From Anoxybacteroides voinovskiense (lineage in GTDB: Bacteria > Bacillota > Bacilli > Bacillales > Anoxybacillaceae): DNA of 64,000 bases. The DNA is taken from NCBI RefSeq assembly GCF_014196205.1, contig NZ_JACIDE010000006.1:35694-99693 (forward strand), given 5' to 3'. Positions 49,626 through 58,396 of the stretch are shown here, piece after piece. Numbering within the stretch: position 1 is the first letter of the stretch; each line of letters opens with the position of its first letter. Position numbers and translations under genes: made by a program. Under the pieces are notes generated by a model. That model did no database searches. It was given only the letters and a program-made list of their open reading frames with translations, and had not been told where the DNA came from.

Positions 49626-50375
49626 ATGCGCTTTCATGGTGTAACGTTTTTAAACATTGATGGCACTTATTCTTCGCAACAGCGCCTTTTACGGTTGCCA
49701 CACGAATGGATTGACGCGACCGATATACCACAGACGAATTTGTATTGTGCCCCGCAAGCATTAACGGAAATAGAAAAGCGCCTTTTGCAGCGTCGTTTTC
49801 AAGGAATGACGTTTATCGGTAGCGGCAACTATCATTATGTGTCTTACTTATTAATGAAACGCATAACCGAACCGTTTACGCTCGTGCTGTTTGACAATCA
49901 TACCGACATCGGCACTAGCAAAGACGGGGTGATTTCTTGTGGCTCGTGGGTTTCTCACGCGCTAACGATTCCTGCGCTAGACAAAGTAATCATCGTCGGA
50001 CCGTCTGAATGGTCGCCTTCTTTTGCTAAAAGCATCACGATTTTTCCAACATTGCTTTCTCCAAAACTTCTTCTCTCACATATTCAAACAGAGCATGTGT
50101 ACATTAGCATTGATAAAGATGTTCTTTGCCGTGAAGATGCAGTGACAAACTGGGAGCAAGGGACGATGTCGCTTTCGTTTTTGCTTCGCTGCTTGCAAAC
50201 GTTATTTGCCTATAAAAGAGTCATAGGCATGGACGTGTGCGGGGAATATCCACAAGCGGCAGTTGACTTGTTTCACCCACTTCACCGTGAAGCGAATCGA
50301 AAAAATGAGTATGCCAATCTTTGTATTGCCGAAACGTACTTGCACCATACGCTTCATCATCCGCGGTTAGCGTAG
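49626..50375 (+). CDS. Arginase-fold protein of unknown substrate
   Basis: 249 residues, shorter than normal ureohydrolases (about 300). It has altered versions of their motifs: GSGNYHYVSYL for GGDHS, FDNHTDIG for DAHxD, and ISIDKDVL for SxDxD. All six metal-ligand positions (His, Asp, His, Asp, Asp, Asp) still appear to be present, so a metal-dependent hydrolase is likely. The substrate is unknown; it is distinct from HutG at 41332. Single gene, GGTGGGGG upstream. Confidence 0.75.
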   Translation: MRFHGVTFLNIDGTYSSQQRLLRLPHEWIDATDIPQTNLYCAPQALTEIEKRLLQRRFQGMTFIGSGNYHYVSYLLMKRITEPFTLVLFDNHTDIGTSKDGVISCGSWVSHALTIPALDKVIIVGPSEWSPSFAKSITIFPTLLSPKLLLSHIQTEHVYISIDKDVLCREDAVTNWEQGTMSLSFLLRCLQTLFAYKRVIGMDVCGEYPQAAVDLFHPLHREANRKNEYANLCIAETYLHHTLHHPRLA

Positions 50376-50377
50376 GA

Positions 50378-50412
50378 AAAAGCGCCCAGTTGAACTACAC
50401 CGGGCGCTTTTC
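50378..50412. terminator. Bidirectional terminator
   Basis: AAAAGCGCCC and GGGCGCTTTT form a perfect 10-bp stem with A-rich left and T-rich right flanks, between convergent genes. Confidence 0.9.
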
Positions 50413-50685
50413 TTAATAAATAATGCGGAACGTTTTTTCGTTTGGAAGCGGTGGTATGTACTCGGTTTCTATGTTCGTGACGCGTGCGAACGGAGAGCCT
50501 TGTTCGATTTTGTCGAGAAACATTTGCAGTCGCTCGTCCGTTCCTTGTACTTCCAACTCCACCGTTCCGTCGTCTTTGTTTTTTACCCAGCCGGTTAGGT
50601 CCCATTTGAGCGCTTCAACTTGTGCATAGTAGCGAAAGCCGACGCCTTGCACGCGACCGTGGACAACAACATGTAACCGTCGCAT
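50413..50685 (-). CDS. acyP: Acylphosphatase
   Basis: 90 residues, usual length. VHGRVQGVGFRYYAQ (about 8-22) contains the phosphate-binding loop and catalytic Arg at about 18; GWVKNKDDGTVE supplies the catalytic Asn. It hydrolyses acyl phosphates such as carbamoyl phosphate. AGGAGGGG precedes the ATG. Confidence 0.95.
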   Translation of the reverse strand: MRRLHVVVHGRVQGVGFRYYAQVEALKWDLTGWVKNKDDGTVELEVQGTDERLQMFLDKIEQGSPFARVTNIETEYIPPLPNEKTFRIIY

Positions 50686-50771
50686 CGCAACCCCTCCTCA
50701 TTTTCCTACCATCCATCATACAACAAGATAGGGTGCTTTGCCTACGGAAAACGAAAAAAGATGAGGAGTGG

Positions 50772-51512
50772 TCAATTTTTTTGCAGAGAGAGTTGGTGTG
50801 CTACTTTTTCTTTTACAAGCTCTTCTAACAGCGGATGATACCCGAGGTAGCGGCATACTATCCATCGTTTGCTCGTTTGCGGAAGCATTTGAATCATTGC
50901 TTCTATTTTTTTCATGAGTACGCCAGTAAAAAGCAAATAAGGGACGATGAAAATCGTTTCGTAAGAAGAACGGTTTAGTTGTTGTATGCTGTCAGTAATG
51001 GACGGCTTAGCGCTAGCGAGAAAGCAAACCTCTACAGCAGGAATGTTTCGTTGTCGCAACTTCCTTGCGATCGCTTCCATGTCCCGTTTCGTATCAACAT
51101 CGCTACTTCCACGACCAACGAGCAAGACGACCGACCGTTCATCGACAGGAATAGATTGTTCCAAAATTCGCTCCATAATAATATTAATCATATTGTCGTG
51201 GACGCCAAACGGTTCGCTCACAGAAAATGTGAGGTGCGGGTGGCGTTGTTTTGCACGTTCGATGGCGGCAGGAATGTCTTGTTTTGCATGTCCTGCCGCA
51301 AGCAATAATATCGGGACGACGATAATGGATGTAGCGCCTTTTTGTACGCAACGGTCGATGCTTGTTTCAATCGTTGGTTCGGCATGTTCAAGAAAAGCAA
51401 TTTCTTGAATCGGACAAGCGATTTTTTGTTTGCATCGCTCGATAAATAGGGCGGCTTCTTCACGCGCTTTCGCTACGCGGCTGCCGTGGCAAATGTATAA
51501 AATAGCTTGCAT
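50772..51512 (-). CDS. sirB: Sirohydrochlorin ferrochelatase (CbiX/SirB)
   Basis: 246 residues. YICHGSRVAKAREEA near the start has the metal-binding His, and IIVVPILLLAAGHAKQDIP the second conserved His. A second CbiX-like half follows (VVLLVGRGSSDVDTKRDM), where His is replaced, so only one half looks catalytic, as in the Bacillus enzyme. It inserts Fe2+ into sirohydrochlorin. Last gene of the cys operon. Confidence 0.92.
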   Translation of the reverse strand: MQAILYICHGSRVAKAREEAALFIERCKQKIACPIQEIAFLEHAEPTIETSIDRCVQKGATSIIVVPILLLAAGHAKQDIPAAIERAKQRHPHLTFSVSEPFGVHDNMINIIMERILEQSIPVDERSVVLLVGRGSSDVDTKRDMEAIARKLRQRNIPAVEVCFLASAKPSITDSIQQLNRSSYETIFIVPYLLFTGVLMKKIEAMIQMLPQTSKRWIVCRYLGYHPLLEELVKEKVAHQLSLQKN

Positions 51513-51540
51513 ATTGTCCTCCTCACAAAATTTTAGCGAG

Positions 51541-51574
51541 AAAGCCCCTGCTTTTAGGCATGGGGATGAATCAC
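51541..51574 (+). mobile_element. Orphan IS200/IS605-type end (omega-RNA-like hairpin)
   Basis: GCCCCTGC (51544-51551), loop TTTTAG and GCATGGGG (51558-51565) are followed by ATGAATCAC. This hairpin with a TTTA-type loop and GGGGATGAATC tail resembles the right end of IS605/IS1341 elements, which is also the 3' end of their TnpB guide RNA. No tnpA or tnpB is nearby. On the other strand it could work as a weak terminator for sumT. Recognition is from memory. Confidence 0.5.
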
Positions 51575-51592
51575 TGATTTTTTTGAATAAAT

Positions 51593-52357
51593 TTATAATG
51601 CTTCTATTGCTAGCGACGATAGTTGCTCAAACCAATGAATGCGCTGGCGAAGTGCGACAACTTCGCCGATAATAATGATGCTTGGGTTTTCTAATTTATT
51701 TTGTTGGACGGCTTCGACAATCGTTGCTAGCGTCGCGGTTACAGTACGTTGGCTAGAAAACGTTCCCCATTGAATGACTGCTACTGGAGTAGACGATGGC
51801 TTTCCGTGTTGGATGAGCTGGTCGCGAATGTACGGCAAGTTGCTCATGCCCATATAAATAACGATGGTATCGATCCCTTTCGCAAGGCTTTCCCATCTTC
51901 CTTCGCTGCTTCCATCTTGTCGATGGCCTGTAATAAAAGCAACGTTTGCACTAAACTGGCGATGGGTGACAGGGATACCGGCGTAAGCAGCTGCTGCAAT
52001 GCCTGCTGTAATGCCAGGAACGATTTCAAACTCGATGCCGTGCTTCGCAAGCGTTTCCGCTTCTTCGCCACCTCTACCGAAAACGAACGGGTCGCCACTT
52101 TTTAATCGTACCACGGTTTTCCCTTTTTTCGCATGGTGAACGAGAAAATGGTTAATCGTTTCTTGCTGCATCGTATGGTATCCGGGCAGTTTGCCACAAA
52201 AAATAAGCTCCGCATCCTTTTTGGCAAACGTCAATAATTGTTCATTCACGAGGCGGTCGTATAAAATAACGTCTGCTTGTTGAATGCATGTTAAGCCTTT
52301 GACCGTAATCAATTCTGGATCGCCAGGACCTGCTCCGACTAAATATACTTTGCCCAT
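51593..52357 (-). CDS. sumT: Uroporphyrinogen-III C-methyltransferase
   Basis: 254 residues, a single SUMT domain. VYLVGAGPGDPELITVKGLTCI, VVRLKSGDPFVFGRGGEEAETL and PGITAGIAAAAYAGIPVTHR are its SAM-site motifs; IYMGMSNLPYI is also typical. It makes precorrin-2 for the siroheme of assimilatory sulfite reductase. B. subtilis counterpart: ylnD. It is separated from cysC by 153 bases with an attenuator-like hairpin. The nir operon carries a second SUMT fused to a HemD-like domain. Confidence 0.94.
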   Translation of the reverse strand: MGKVYLVGAGPGDPELITVKGLTCIQQADVILYDRLVNEQLLTFAKKDAELIFCGKLPGYHTMQQETINHFLVHHAKKGKTVVRLKSGDPFVFGRGGEEAETLAKHGIEFEIVPGITAGIAAAAYAGIPVTHRQFSANVAFITGHRQDGSSEGRWESLAKGIDTIVIYMGMSNLPYIRDQLIQHGKPSSTPVAVIQWGTFSSQRTVTATLATIVEAVQQNKLENPSIIIIGEVVALRQRIHWFEQLSSLAIEAL

Positions 52358-52412
52358 TTTCGTTCCGCCCTTTCTTTTCTATGTGTGATCATAAAAAATT
52401 TCTAGGTATAAA

Positions 52413-52440
52413 GAAGCAACCCGCTATGCAGGTTGCCCTT
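52413..52440 (-). terminator. Attenuator-like hairpin between cysC and sumT
   Basis: On the minus strand GGGCAACC and GGTTGC-type arms (52416-52421 with 52431-52436) form a stem followed by TTCTTTATA. It may lower transcription of sumT-sirB relative to the sulfate genes. Confidence 0.5.
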
Positions 52441-52510
52441 TGTTTGCATTATCGTAACGAGTTTTTTTGCCTACATCAACGAATGTGTTAAAAACATCAA
52501 CAAACAAAAA

Positions 52511-53113
52511 TTAATGTGCGATGTGAATGAATTGATGGTGCTGTAAATACGCAATGACTTGTTCAACGCACTGCTCGAGCGAATGGCGGTGCGTTTCAAT
52601 CGTCAACTCTGGCGAAACCGGCTCTTCATATGGGGAGTCGATGCCAGTGAATTCACGAATTTCCCCGTTCCGCGCTTTTTTATATAGTCCTTTCGGGTCG
52701 CGTTTTTCACATTCTTCTAACGGACATTTCACGTAAATTTCGATAAATTCGTCGTTTGCTAATAGTTGCCGAACGAGCTGACGGTCACGGGCAAATGGCG
52801 AGATAAAAGCGGTTAACACAAATTGTCCGCTGTCGACAAATAGTTTTGCCACTTCCCCGATGCGGCGAATGTTTTCCGTCCGGTCTTCCGCGGAAAAGCC
52901 TAAATCTTTATTTAAGCCGTGGCGAATGTTATCGCCATCTAGTACGTAATTTTGCACGCCAAGTTCAAACAACTTTTTTGATACTGCGTTTGCAATTGTC
53001 GATTTTCCTGAACCAGATAATCCAGTAAACCATAAAACAGCGCTATGATGACCGTTTTTTGTGCGGCGGTCTTCTTTTGTAACGGTCGCGTGATGCCAAA
53101 CGATGTTTGCCAA
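52511..53113 (-). CDS. cysC: Adenylylsulfate kinase
   Basis: 200 residues. The P-loop is GLSGSGKST at about 31-39. [27 protein letters not shown] and [14 protein letters not shown] are the APS-binding motifs, and [20 protein letters not shown] the lid. It phosphorylates APS to PAPS. It lies 15 bases after sat. Confidence 0.96.
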   Translation of the reverse strand: MANIVWHHATVTKEDRRTKNGHHSAVLWFTGLSGSGKSTIANAVSKKLFELGVQNYVLDGDNIRHGLNKDLGFSAEDRTENIRRIGEVAKLFVDSGQFVLTAFISPFARDRQLVRQLLANDEFIEIYVKCPLEECEKRDPKGLYKKARNGEIREFTGIDSPYEEPVSPELTIETHRHSLEQCVEQVIAYLQHHQFIHIAH

Positions 53114-53128
53114 TAGTCTTCCTCTCCT

Positions 53129-54286
53129 TTACTTCGTCGTTGAAACAGCTTCGCGTTGTTGAAGCCCTTTAATAAGCACTTGCGCGACTTCTGGTCGGCT
53201 GAACGTGCTTGGCGGTACTTCGCCTGCTCGCAACATTTCTCGCACTTTCGTTCCTGACAAGACGACATGGTATTCACGGTCGTGCGGGCACGTTTTTGTG
53301 GAAGCCATTCCTTCGCATTTTGTGCAATAAAAGCTATGCTCGAAAAAGAGCGGGGTAATGCCAAGCTCTTCTTGTGTAAAGTTTAAGAAGATTTTTTGCG
53401 CATCGTATGTGCCGTAATAATTTCCAACCCCCGCATGGTCGCGACCGACAATGAAATGTGTGCAACCGAAATTTTTGCGCACCATTGCATGGAAAATTGC
53501 TTCGCGCGGACCAGCGTAGCGCATCGCTGCTTGGAAGACACCGAGAAAGACACGGTCTTTCGGATAATAATTTTCGAGCAAAACTTGATAGCTTTCCATG
53601 CGGATATCGGCTGGAATGTCATCGTCTTTCGTTTCGCCGACGAGCGGGTTTAAAAATAAACCGTCGACAATTTCCAGCGCGCATTTTTGAATATATTCAT
53701 GGGCACGGTGAACCGGATTGCGTGTTTGAAACCCAACAACCGTGTTCCAGCCAAGCTCGGCAAATCGTTGGCGCGTTTCGGCTGGGTCGAAATAAAAGGA
53801 AGCAAACCGTCCTTTATCCGTTCGTTTCACAAGCGTAATTGGTCCGCCGATATACACGTTAGGTTTTTCAAATAGTTTTTTAACGCCAGGATGGTTGTTA
53901 TCATCGGTTTTATATACATGAACGGCTTCTTTTTGTTTATCTGGCACGTAAATGTCTTGAATATCAATGACGCCATAGACGTCGCCGTCGTAAACAAGCT
54001 TTACTGTTTCTCCGACAGCTAGTTCATTTGCTTTTTCTTCACTGACGGCAAGCGTGATTGGAATGCTCCATACCGTTCCATCGGCAAGGCGCATCGTTTC
54101 GACGACCGCCTCGTAATCGGTTTTTGTTAAAAATCCGATAAGTGGGCTGTAGCCACCGATGCCGATCAACTCAAGATCGCTTAGTTCGGCATTGCTTAAA
54201 CGAATTTCTTTTGCAACGTTTTCGATAGGATAGTCTGGATTCCAACGATTGATTAACGTGCCTCCGTGAGGGATGCTTACACTCAT
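53129..54286 (-). CDS. sat: Sulfate adenylyltransferase
   Basis: 385 residues from the ATG at 54286, with AAGGAGG upstream; an in-frame TTG at 54307 lies before that site. [17 protein letters not shown] contains the QTRNPxHRxH active-site motif. [15 protein letters not shown] and [19 protein letters not shown] are the other ATP-sulfurylase signatures. C-terminal Cys in [15 protein letters not shown] are typical of bacillar forms. It activates sulfate to APS. Confidence 0.96.
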   Translation of the reverse strand: MSVSIPHGGTLINRWNPDYPIENVAKEIRLSNAELSDLELIGIGGYSPLIGFLTKTDYEAVVETMRLADGTVWSIPITLAVSEEKANELAVGETVKLVYDGDVYGVIDIQDIYVPDKQKEAVHVYKTDDNNHPGVKKLFEKPNVYIGGPITLVKRTDKGRFASFYFDPAETRQRFAELGWNTVVGFQTRNPVHRAHEYIQKCALEIVDGLFLNPLVGETKDDDIPADIRMESYQVLLENYYPKDRVFLGVFQAAMRYAGPREAIFHAMVRKNFGCTHFIVGRDHAGVGNYYGTYDAQKIFLNFTQEELGITPLFFEHSFYCTKCEGMASTKTCPHDREYHVVLSGTKVREMLRAGEVPPSTFSRPEVAQVLIKGLQQREAVSTTK

Positions 54287-54337
54287 TTTGTATTCCTCCT
54301 TGTTCAATAAAATTTATAAGATAACTAGGAATTAACT

Positions 54338-55408
54338 TTAAATGCCGCCACCGTTTTCATGAAGCGACCGTTTTTCTTCGGAGATTGTCTTTTTTAAGCT
54401 AATGACCCCAATCGTCGCCAAGCAGACGCTAAAGATGGCGATGACGGTGTATAAATCGCTATCAAGCAATAATTTTACTAAACTATACGAAATAACGAGC
54501 GAAAAAATCGGTGAAACAAACCATACTTTTAATAGTTGAATGACGATTCGCTTTTGCCAAATATAAAATCCCGTTTTGGCAGTGCCGATTCCGATAATGG
54601 CCGATGTCGTAATTTGTGTTAGCGGCACTGGAAGCCCAAAAACGGAAGAAATGATAACGAGAATTGCCCCTGTGCCGGAAATGGCACACCCTTCAAACGG
54701 GGAAAAGCGCGTAATTTTTTTTCCGTTTGTTTCGAGCACACGCCTGCCGAGTAATAGCGCGCCGAGTGCAACGAACAATCCACCGAATATCGTTCCCGTT
54801 GTGACGGAAATAAGCCCTGCACCGACAAGCGGTCCGACCGCGTTCGCGACGTTGTTCATTCCTGCCGAAAATGCTTCAAAAAAGCCGGCAACAATCAATA
54901 ACGCCATAAAGCTTTGTTGCCATTTCCCTCTTTCGACTTGCGGGTATTTGCGCTTTAGCGCTAAAAACCATTTGCCGATGAAAAAGGTCAACGTAAACGC
55001 AATAATCGGAACAACGACCCAAATGGACACGATAAATAATAGTTTCGATACATAAAGCGCTTCGTAAGCGATGCCGACGCCAACGACCGAACCGACGGTA
55101 ATTTCGCTTGTTGAGAGCGGGATTCCCATGATGTTTGCGGCAAATAAGGAAATCGCTGCCGCCGTTAAAATGATGATGACAATTTTAACGCTTAACACGG
55201 AAGACGGAATAATGCCTGAGCCAATCGTTTTGACGACTTCCCCGCCACCAAGGCTGCCGAGAAATACACCAAGGCCACAAAGAAGGAGGGCGACGTATTT
55301 CCGTTTGATTGCTCCTGCTCCGTAAGCGACGCCCATGGCGGCCGCTGCACCGCTTGCGCCGATGTTCATGGCGAAAAAGAAAGAGACGATAAATGCAAAG
55401 GTGATCAT
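54338..55408 (-). CDS. cysP: Sulfate permease CysP (PiT family)
   Basis: 356 residues with about ten membrane helices. FFFAMNIGASGAAAAMGVAYGAGAI near the start and the matching second-half repeat GMNNVANAVGPLVGAG carry the PiT-family GANDxANA-type signature. Position between cysH and sat, as in B. subtilis, identifies it as the sulfate transporter rather than a phosphate transporter. Confidence 0.92.
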   Translation of the reverse strand: MITFAFIVSFFFAMNIGASGAAAAMGVAYGAGAIKRKYVALLLCGLGVFLGSLGGGEVVKTIGSGIIPSSVLSVKIVIIILTAAAISLFAANIMGIPLSTSEITVGSVVGVGIAYEALYVSKLLFIVSIWVVVPIIAFTLTFFIGKWFLALKRKYPQVERGKWQQSFMALLIVAGFFEAFSAGMNNVANAVGPLVGAGLISVTTGTIFGGLFVALGALLLGRRVLETNGKKITRFSPFEGCAISGTGAILVIISSVFGLPVPLTQITTSAIIGIGTAKTGFYIWQKRIVIQLLKVWFVSPIFSLVISYSLVKLLLDSDLYTVIAIFSVCLATIGVISLKKTISEEKRSLHENGGGI

Positions 55409-55421
55409 CTACACGCCCCCT

Positions 55422-56123
55422 CTATAAATGCAGCCCGCATTCGGTTTTTCCGTGTCCAGCCCATCTTCCTGAGCGCAAATCGTTTATGTCGAGGGCAGGG
55501 GAGGTGCATGGTTCACAGCCGATGCTCGGATAGCCGCGGTCGTGCAGCACGTTATACGGCAATTCGTGTTTGTATACATAATTCCAAACGTCTTTCCACG
55601 TCCAATGAATGAGCGGACACACTTTTATCGATTGGAATTTGTCATCTTTGTTCAAATATTGGACGTGCTGGCGTGTCGGTGATTGTTCGCGCCGTAACCC
55701 AGAAATCCAAGCAGTAACCCCCGTTAGTACTTCCCGTAACGGAATAATTTTTCGTAGTTCACAACATTTGTTTGGATTTTGTTTCCAAAGTTCAGCCCCA
55801 AACTGTTCTGCTTGCTCGTCGAGCGTGAGGTGTGGTTTTTTCATGACGATGCGAAGCGATGGGTATTGTTGTTTTACTTTTTCGATTGTTTCGTACGTTT
55901 CTGGAAAATGAAGATCGGTATCTAAAAAGACGATTTCTGCATTCGGTCTTACTTTGGCGATAAGGTCGATCAGCACAATCCCTTCGATGCCGAAGCTGCA
56001 GGCATAGACGATGTCGTCTTCGTAATGGTCGTATGCCCAGCGCAACACATCAAGCGCGCCTTTTGTGTCGTTATCGCTTGGAAATGACGGTTTCTCTCCA
56101 TCCCATGTGTGATACGTAAGCAA
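55422..56123 (-). CDS. cysH: Phosphoadenylyl/adenylyl-sulfate reductase
   Basis: 233 residues. [20 protein letters not shown] is the PP-loop region. [16 protein letters not shown] and GCEPCTSPA give the CC...CxxC set that binds a 4Fe-4S cluster, a feature of enzymes that accept APS. The C-terminal KTECGLHL carries the catalytic Cys. It reduces activated sulfate to sulfite. First gene of the operon, behind the SAM riboswitch. Confidence 0.96.
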   Translation of the reverse strand: MLTYHTWDGEKPSFPSDNDTKGALDVLRWAYDHYEDDIVYACSFGIEGIVLIDLIAKVRPNAEIVFLDTDLHFPETYETIEKVKQQYPSLRIVMKKPHLTLDEQAEQFGAELWKQNPNKCCELRKIIPLREVLTGVTAWISGLRREQSPTRQHVQYLNKDDKFQSIKVCPLIHWTWKDVWNYVYKHELPYNVLHDRGYPSIGCEPCTSPALDINDLRSGRWAGHGKTECGLHL

Positions 56124-56145
56124 GGAAATCCCCCCTTAATTCGTA

Positions 56146-56172
56146 ATAAAAAAACTTTCCATTTCGGAAAGG
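56146..56172 (-). terminator. Terminator of the SAM riboswitch expression platform
   Basis: On the minus strand CTTTCC and GGAAAG pair around five bases and are followed by seven T. It is about 25 bases before cysH. Confidence 0.85.
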
Positions 56173-56192
56173 TGAAAGACGAATTATTTTCC

Positions 56193-56296
56193 CTTATCTC
56201 CCAAAATGGTTTCCATTTGGCTGGACGTAGCACCTTGCTTCCAAAAGCAGGTTGCTGGGGTTCATCGAGCCAGTTCTCTCCCCCTCTCTTGATAAG
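56193..56296 (-). promoter_or_regulatory. SAM-I riboswitch (S box)
   Basis: On the minus strand the order is CTTATCAAGAGAGG, GAACTGGCTCGATGAACCCC, CAGCAACC, AAGGTGCTACGTCCAGC and GATAAG. P1 is CTTATC/GATAAG. These are the invariant S-box segments. High SAM should terminate transcription before cysH. Confidence 0.97.
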
Positions 56297-56315
56297 TTGA
56301 TTGTAATTGACTAAA

Positions 56316-56343
56316 ATTTTAACATAATTCATACAAAAGTCAA
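56316..56343 (-). promoter_or_regulatory. Sigma-A promoter of the cysH operon
   Basis: On the minus strand TTGACT and TAAAAT are 16 bases apart, 20 bases ahead of the S box. Confidence 0.65.
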
Positions 56344-56373
56344 TCCTAGTTTTTCGATAGGAATTATTTTTTT

Positions 56374-56399
56374 TTAAAAAAAGCCCCTTTAGGAAGGGG
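56374..56399 (-). terminator. Terminator of the amidase gene
   Basis: On the minus strand CCCCTT and AAGGGG pair around four bases and are followed by a long T-run, right after the stop codon. Confidence 0.85.
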
Positions 56400-57449
56400 T
56401 TATTTTTTCTGATCCAATTCCATGCGCATAAACTTTCGTGTATTCGGTCCGTATATTCCGTCGTCTTCTAGCGCCGCGTACATTGATTGGAAACGCCGTA
56501 CGGCATCTTCTGTTTGTTCACCGTATACGCCATCAATTGCTTTCGGGTCAAAGCCGAGATGTTTTAAGGCACGTTGCACCATTTTCACTTCTTCCCCTTT
56601 GTCGCCTCTTTTTAATAGTTTGTTTGGTAATGGGAATGGTTCTTGGCGCAGTTTTTGGTTGACGACCTCGGTTAATTTTGCTAACGTTTCTTGGCCAACG
56701 ATACCGTCTACGTGCAAGCCGTATTTTTTTTGAAATGCCATGACGGCATTTTCTGTTTCTTCGCCGAAAGTGCCGTCTGCCCCGTATTTTGGAAGCGGAA
56801 AGCCGATGCGGATAAGGTCTTGTTGAATTTCTTTCACAAACGTTCCTTTATCTCCGAGCTTGAGCGGCAATCGAACGGTAGTGCCTTTTACGACTGGTGT
56901 TGCGGGATTGTTTTTAGTCGGTTGATTAGCAGGTGTCATTGTATCGACAACATCTTGGATAAAACTATCCCATGTTACCCCATAGAGGCGAAACGCATCG
57001 AGCGGGTCGCTTCTTCGTTCAGGGTCAAGCGCATGATGGGACACGATGTGCCGCTTCGGGTCAAGGCGGAACGTTTTGCAAAGATAGGCGTGATACCAGA
57101 CGTACCGTTTATACGCTTCGGAAAAATCAATCGTTCCTCCGTAACAAAGCTCCACCCCGATGGCAGCATCGTTTGCATCGACCCCGAACAGCTGGTTGTC
57201 GGTAGGCTTGTTATATAACACGTGCCACGCTTTTTCGTCTAGCGGAATGATTTCAAGAATATATTTGTCATCGATAAATGTATGTGCCGACGAGGATGGC
57301 TGTCGTTTGTCAAAATAGTTGCGGTTAGCATAAGCAGTCGAGCCAGGATTGCCGGTAGAGTGGCTGACGATAAATTTTACTCCTTGTAGTTTTTGACCAG
57401 AACGGGCGTTGCCGATTTGAATATAGTCGCGAGTAATGGCATATTCCAT
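56400..57449 (-). CDS. N-acetylmuramoyl-L-alanine amidase with two peptidoglycan-binding domains
   Basis: 349 residues. The N-terminal amidase_2 domain (about 1-165) has zinc-ligand His in FIVSHSTGN, SSAHTFIDD and VSHHALDPERRSDPLDAF. Two PG_binding_1 repeats follow: LGDKGTFVKEIQQDLIRIGF and RGDKGEEVKMVQRALKHLGF, each ending with a DGxFGExTExAVxxFQ-like segment. There is no signal peptide, which is typical of phage- or prophage-derived lysins and of sporulation mother-cell lysis enzymes (CwlA/XlyA/CwlH). No phage genes surround it. Confidence 0.92.
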   Translation of the reverse strand: MEYAITRDYIQIGNARSGQKLQGVKFIVSHSTGNPGSTAYANRNYFDKRQPSSSAHTFIDDKYILEIIPLDEKAWHVLYNKPTDNQLFGVDANDAAIGVELCYGGTIDFSEAYKRYVWYHAYLCKTFRLDPKRHIVSHHALDPERRSDPLDAFRLYGVTWDSFIQDVVDTMTPANQPTKNNPATPVVKGTTVRLPLKLGDKGTFVKEIQQDLIRIGFPLPKYGADGTFGEETENAVMAFQKKYGLHVDGIVGQETLAKLTEVVNQKLRQEPFPLPNKLLKRGDKGEEVKMVQRALKHLGFDPKAIDGVYGEQTEDAVRRFQSMYAALEDDGIYGPNTRKFMRMELDQKK

Positions 57450-57551
57450 GTTTGTCCACCTTCCTTTAACATGATTTCGTCATATCATATGTATAAATCA
57501 TCGAATGGTGAAAGACGTTCTACTATGTTATCGTAACGAAAAAAGAAAAAA

Positions 57552-57574
57552 GAAAGATGGAGACGCCATCTTTC
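57552..57574 (-). terminator. Terminator of yfkK
   Basis: GAAAGATGG and CCATCTTTC pair around five bases; on the minus strand the stem is followed by TTTTTTC. Confidence 0.9.
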
Positions 57575-57799
57575 TCATTTTTTTCGTAAGTTTCCTAGCT
57601 CTTCAACAATTGCTTGCATTTCACTTGGGCTGAATGACTGTTTTTTCATGACGAGGTCATAAATGTCTTTTAGTTCTTCGTACATTTCGTCATCGAAATG
57701 CGACGGTTTTAAAACAGAGAAGTTTAACACCTTTAGTTTTTCTTTTAGCTGTTCAATCATATATGCGATGTTTTCTGGTGATTTTTTCGATAAATCCAC
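57575..57799 (-). CDS. yfkK: UPF0435/DUF1128 family protein YfkK
   Basis: 74 residues from GTG at 57799, with AAGGAAGG at good distance; the longer frame to 57853 crosses the promoter. VDLSKKSPENIAYMIEQLKEKL and MYEELKDIYDLVMKKQSFSPSEMQAIVEEL match YfkK. It is a small helical cytoplasmic protein of unknown function. It is divergent from yfkJ; GATGCA/TGCATC arms at 57847-57864 lie between the two genes. Confidence 0.9.
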   Translation of the reverse strand: MDLSKKSPENIAYMIEQLKEKLKVLNFSVLKPSHFDDEMYEELKDIYDLVMKKQSFSPSEMQAIVEELGNLRKK

Positions 57800-57901
57800 G
57801 TTCGTCCTTCCTTTCGGCTCGTTGTTACCGCTTATTGTACCATAGAGATGCATGCTAGTGCATCTTTTGTTTATAATGGAGAACGAGAGGGGGATTTGGC
57901 A

Positions 57902-58372
57902 ATGGTGAAAGTGTTGTTCGTTTGTTTAGGGAATATTTGCCGTTCACCGATGGCAGAGGCAGTATTTCGCGATCTTGTGAAAAAAGAAGGATTAGCGGAT
58001 AAAATTTCAATTGATTCAGCAGGAACGGGAAATTGGCACGTCGGCAAGCCACCACATCGCGGAACACAGGAAGTTTTGCAAAAAAACGCCATCGAGTTTG
58101 AAGGGATTCGTGCGAGACAAATTACGGAAGAAGATTTGCGGAATTTTGATTACATTATTGCGATGGATGTCGAGAATCTCGGAAATTTACGTCGATTAGC
58201 AGGATATACGAAAACAGGCTTTATCGGTCGACTGCTCGATTTCGTTCCAGATAGTGACCTGACCGATGTACCAGATCCGTATTATACAGGCAATTTTGCG
58301 GAAGTATATGAATTAGTTCAAAAGGGATGTCGTCATTTGCTTGAGACGATTAAAAAAGAACAAGGACTATAA
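57902..58372 (+). CDS. yfkJ: Low-molecular-weight protein tyrosine phosphatase YfkJ
   Basis: 156 residues from the ATG at 57902. VLFVCLGNICRSPMAEAVF has the CX5R loop (Cys8, Arg14), and DVPDPYYTG the general-acid Asp. B. subtilis YfkJ removes phosphate from tyrosine and is linked to ethanol-stress resistance. TATAAT at 57872 is a likely -10. yfkH follows 24 bases later. Confidence 0.94.
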   Translation: MVKVLFVCLGNICRSPMAEAVFRDLVKKEGLADKISIDSAGTGNWHVGKPPHRGTQEVLQKNAIEFEGIRARQITEEDLRNFDYIIAMDVENLGNLRRLAGYTKTGFIGRLLDFVPDSDLTDVPDPYYTGNFAEVYELVQKGCRHLLETIKKEQGL

Positions 58373-58396
58373 AACTAGGCGAAAGGGGGGGAAGTG

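Noticed and set aside
56400-57449. Prophage remnant around the amidase
   Set aside because: No integrase, holin, structural genes or attachment repeats are seen; neighbours are core genes.
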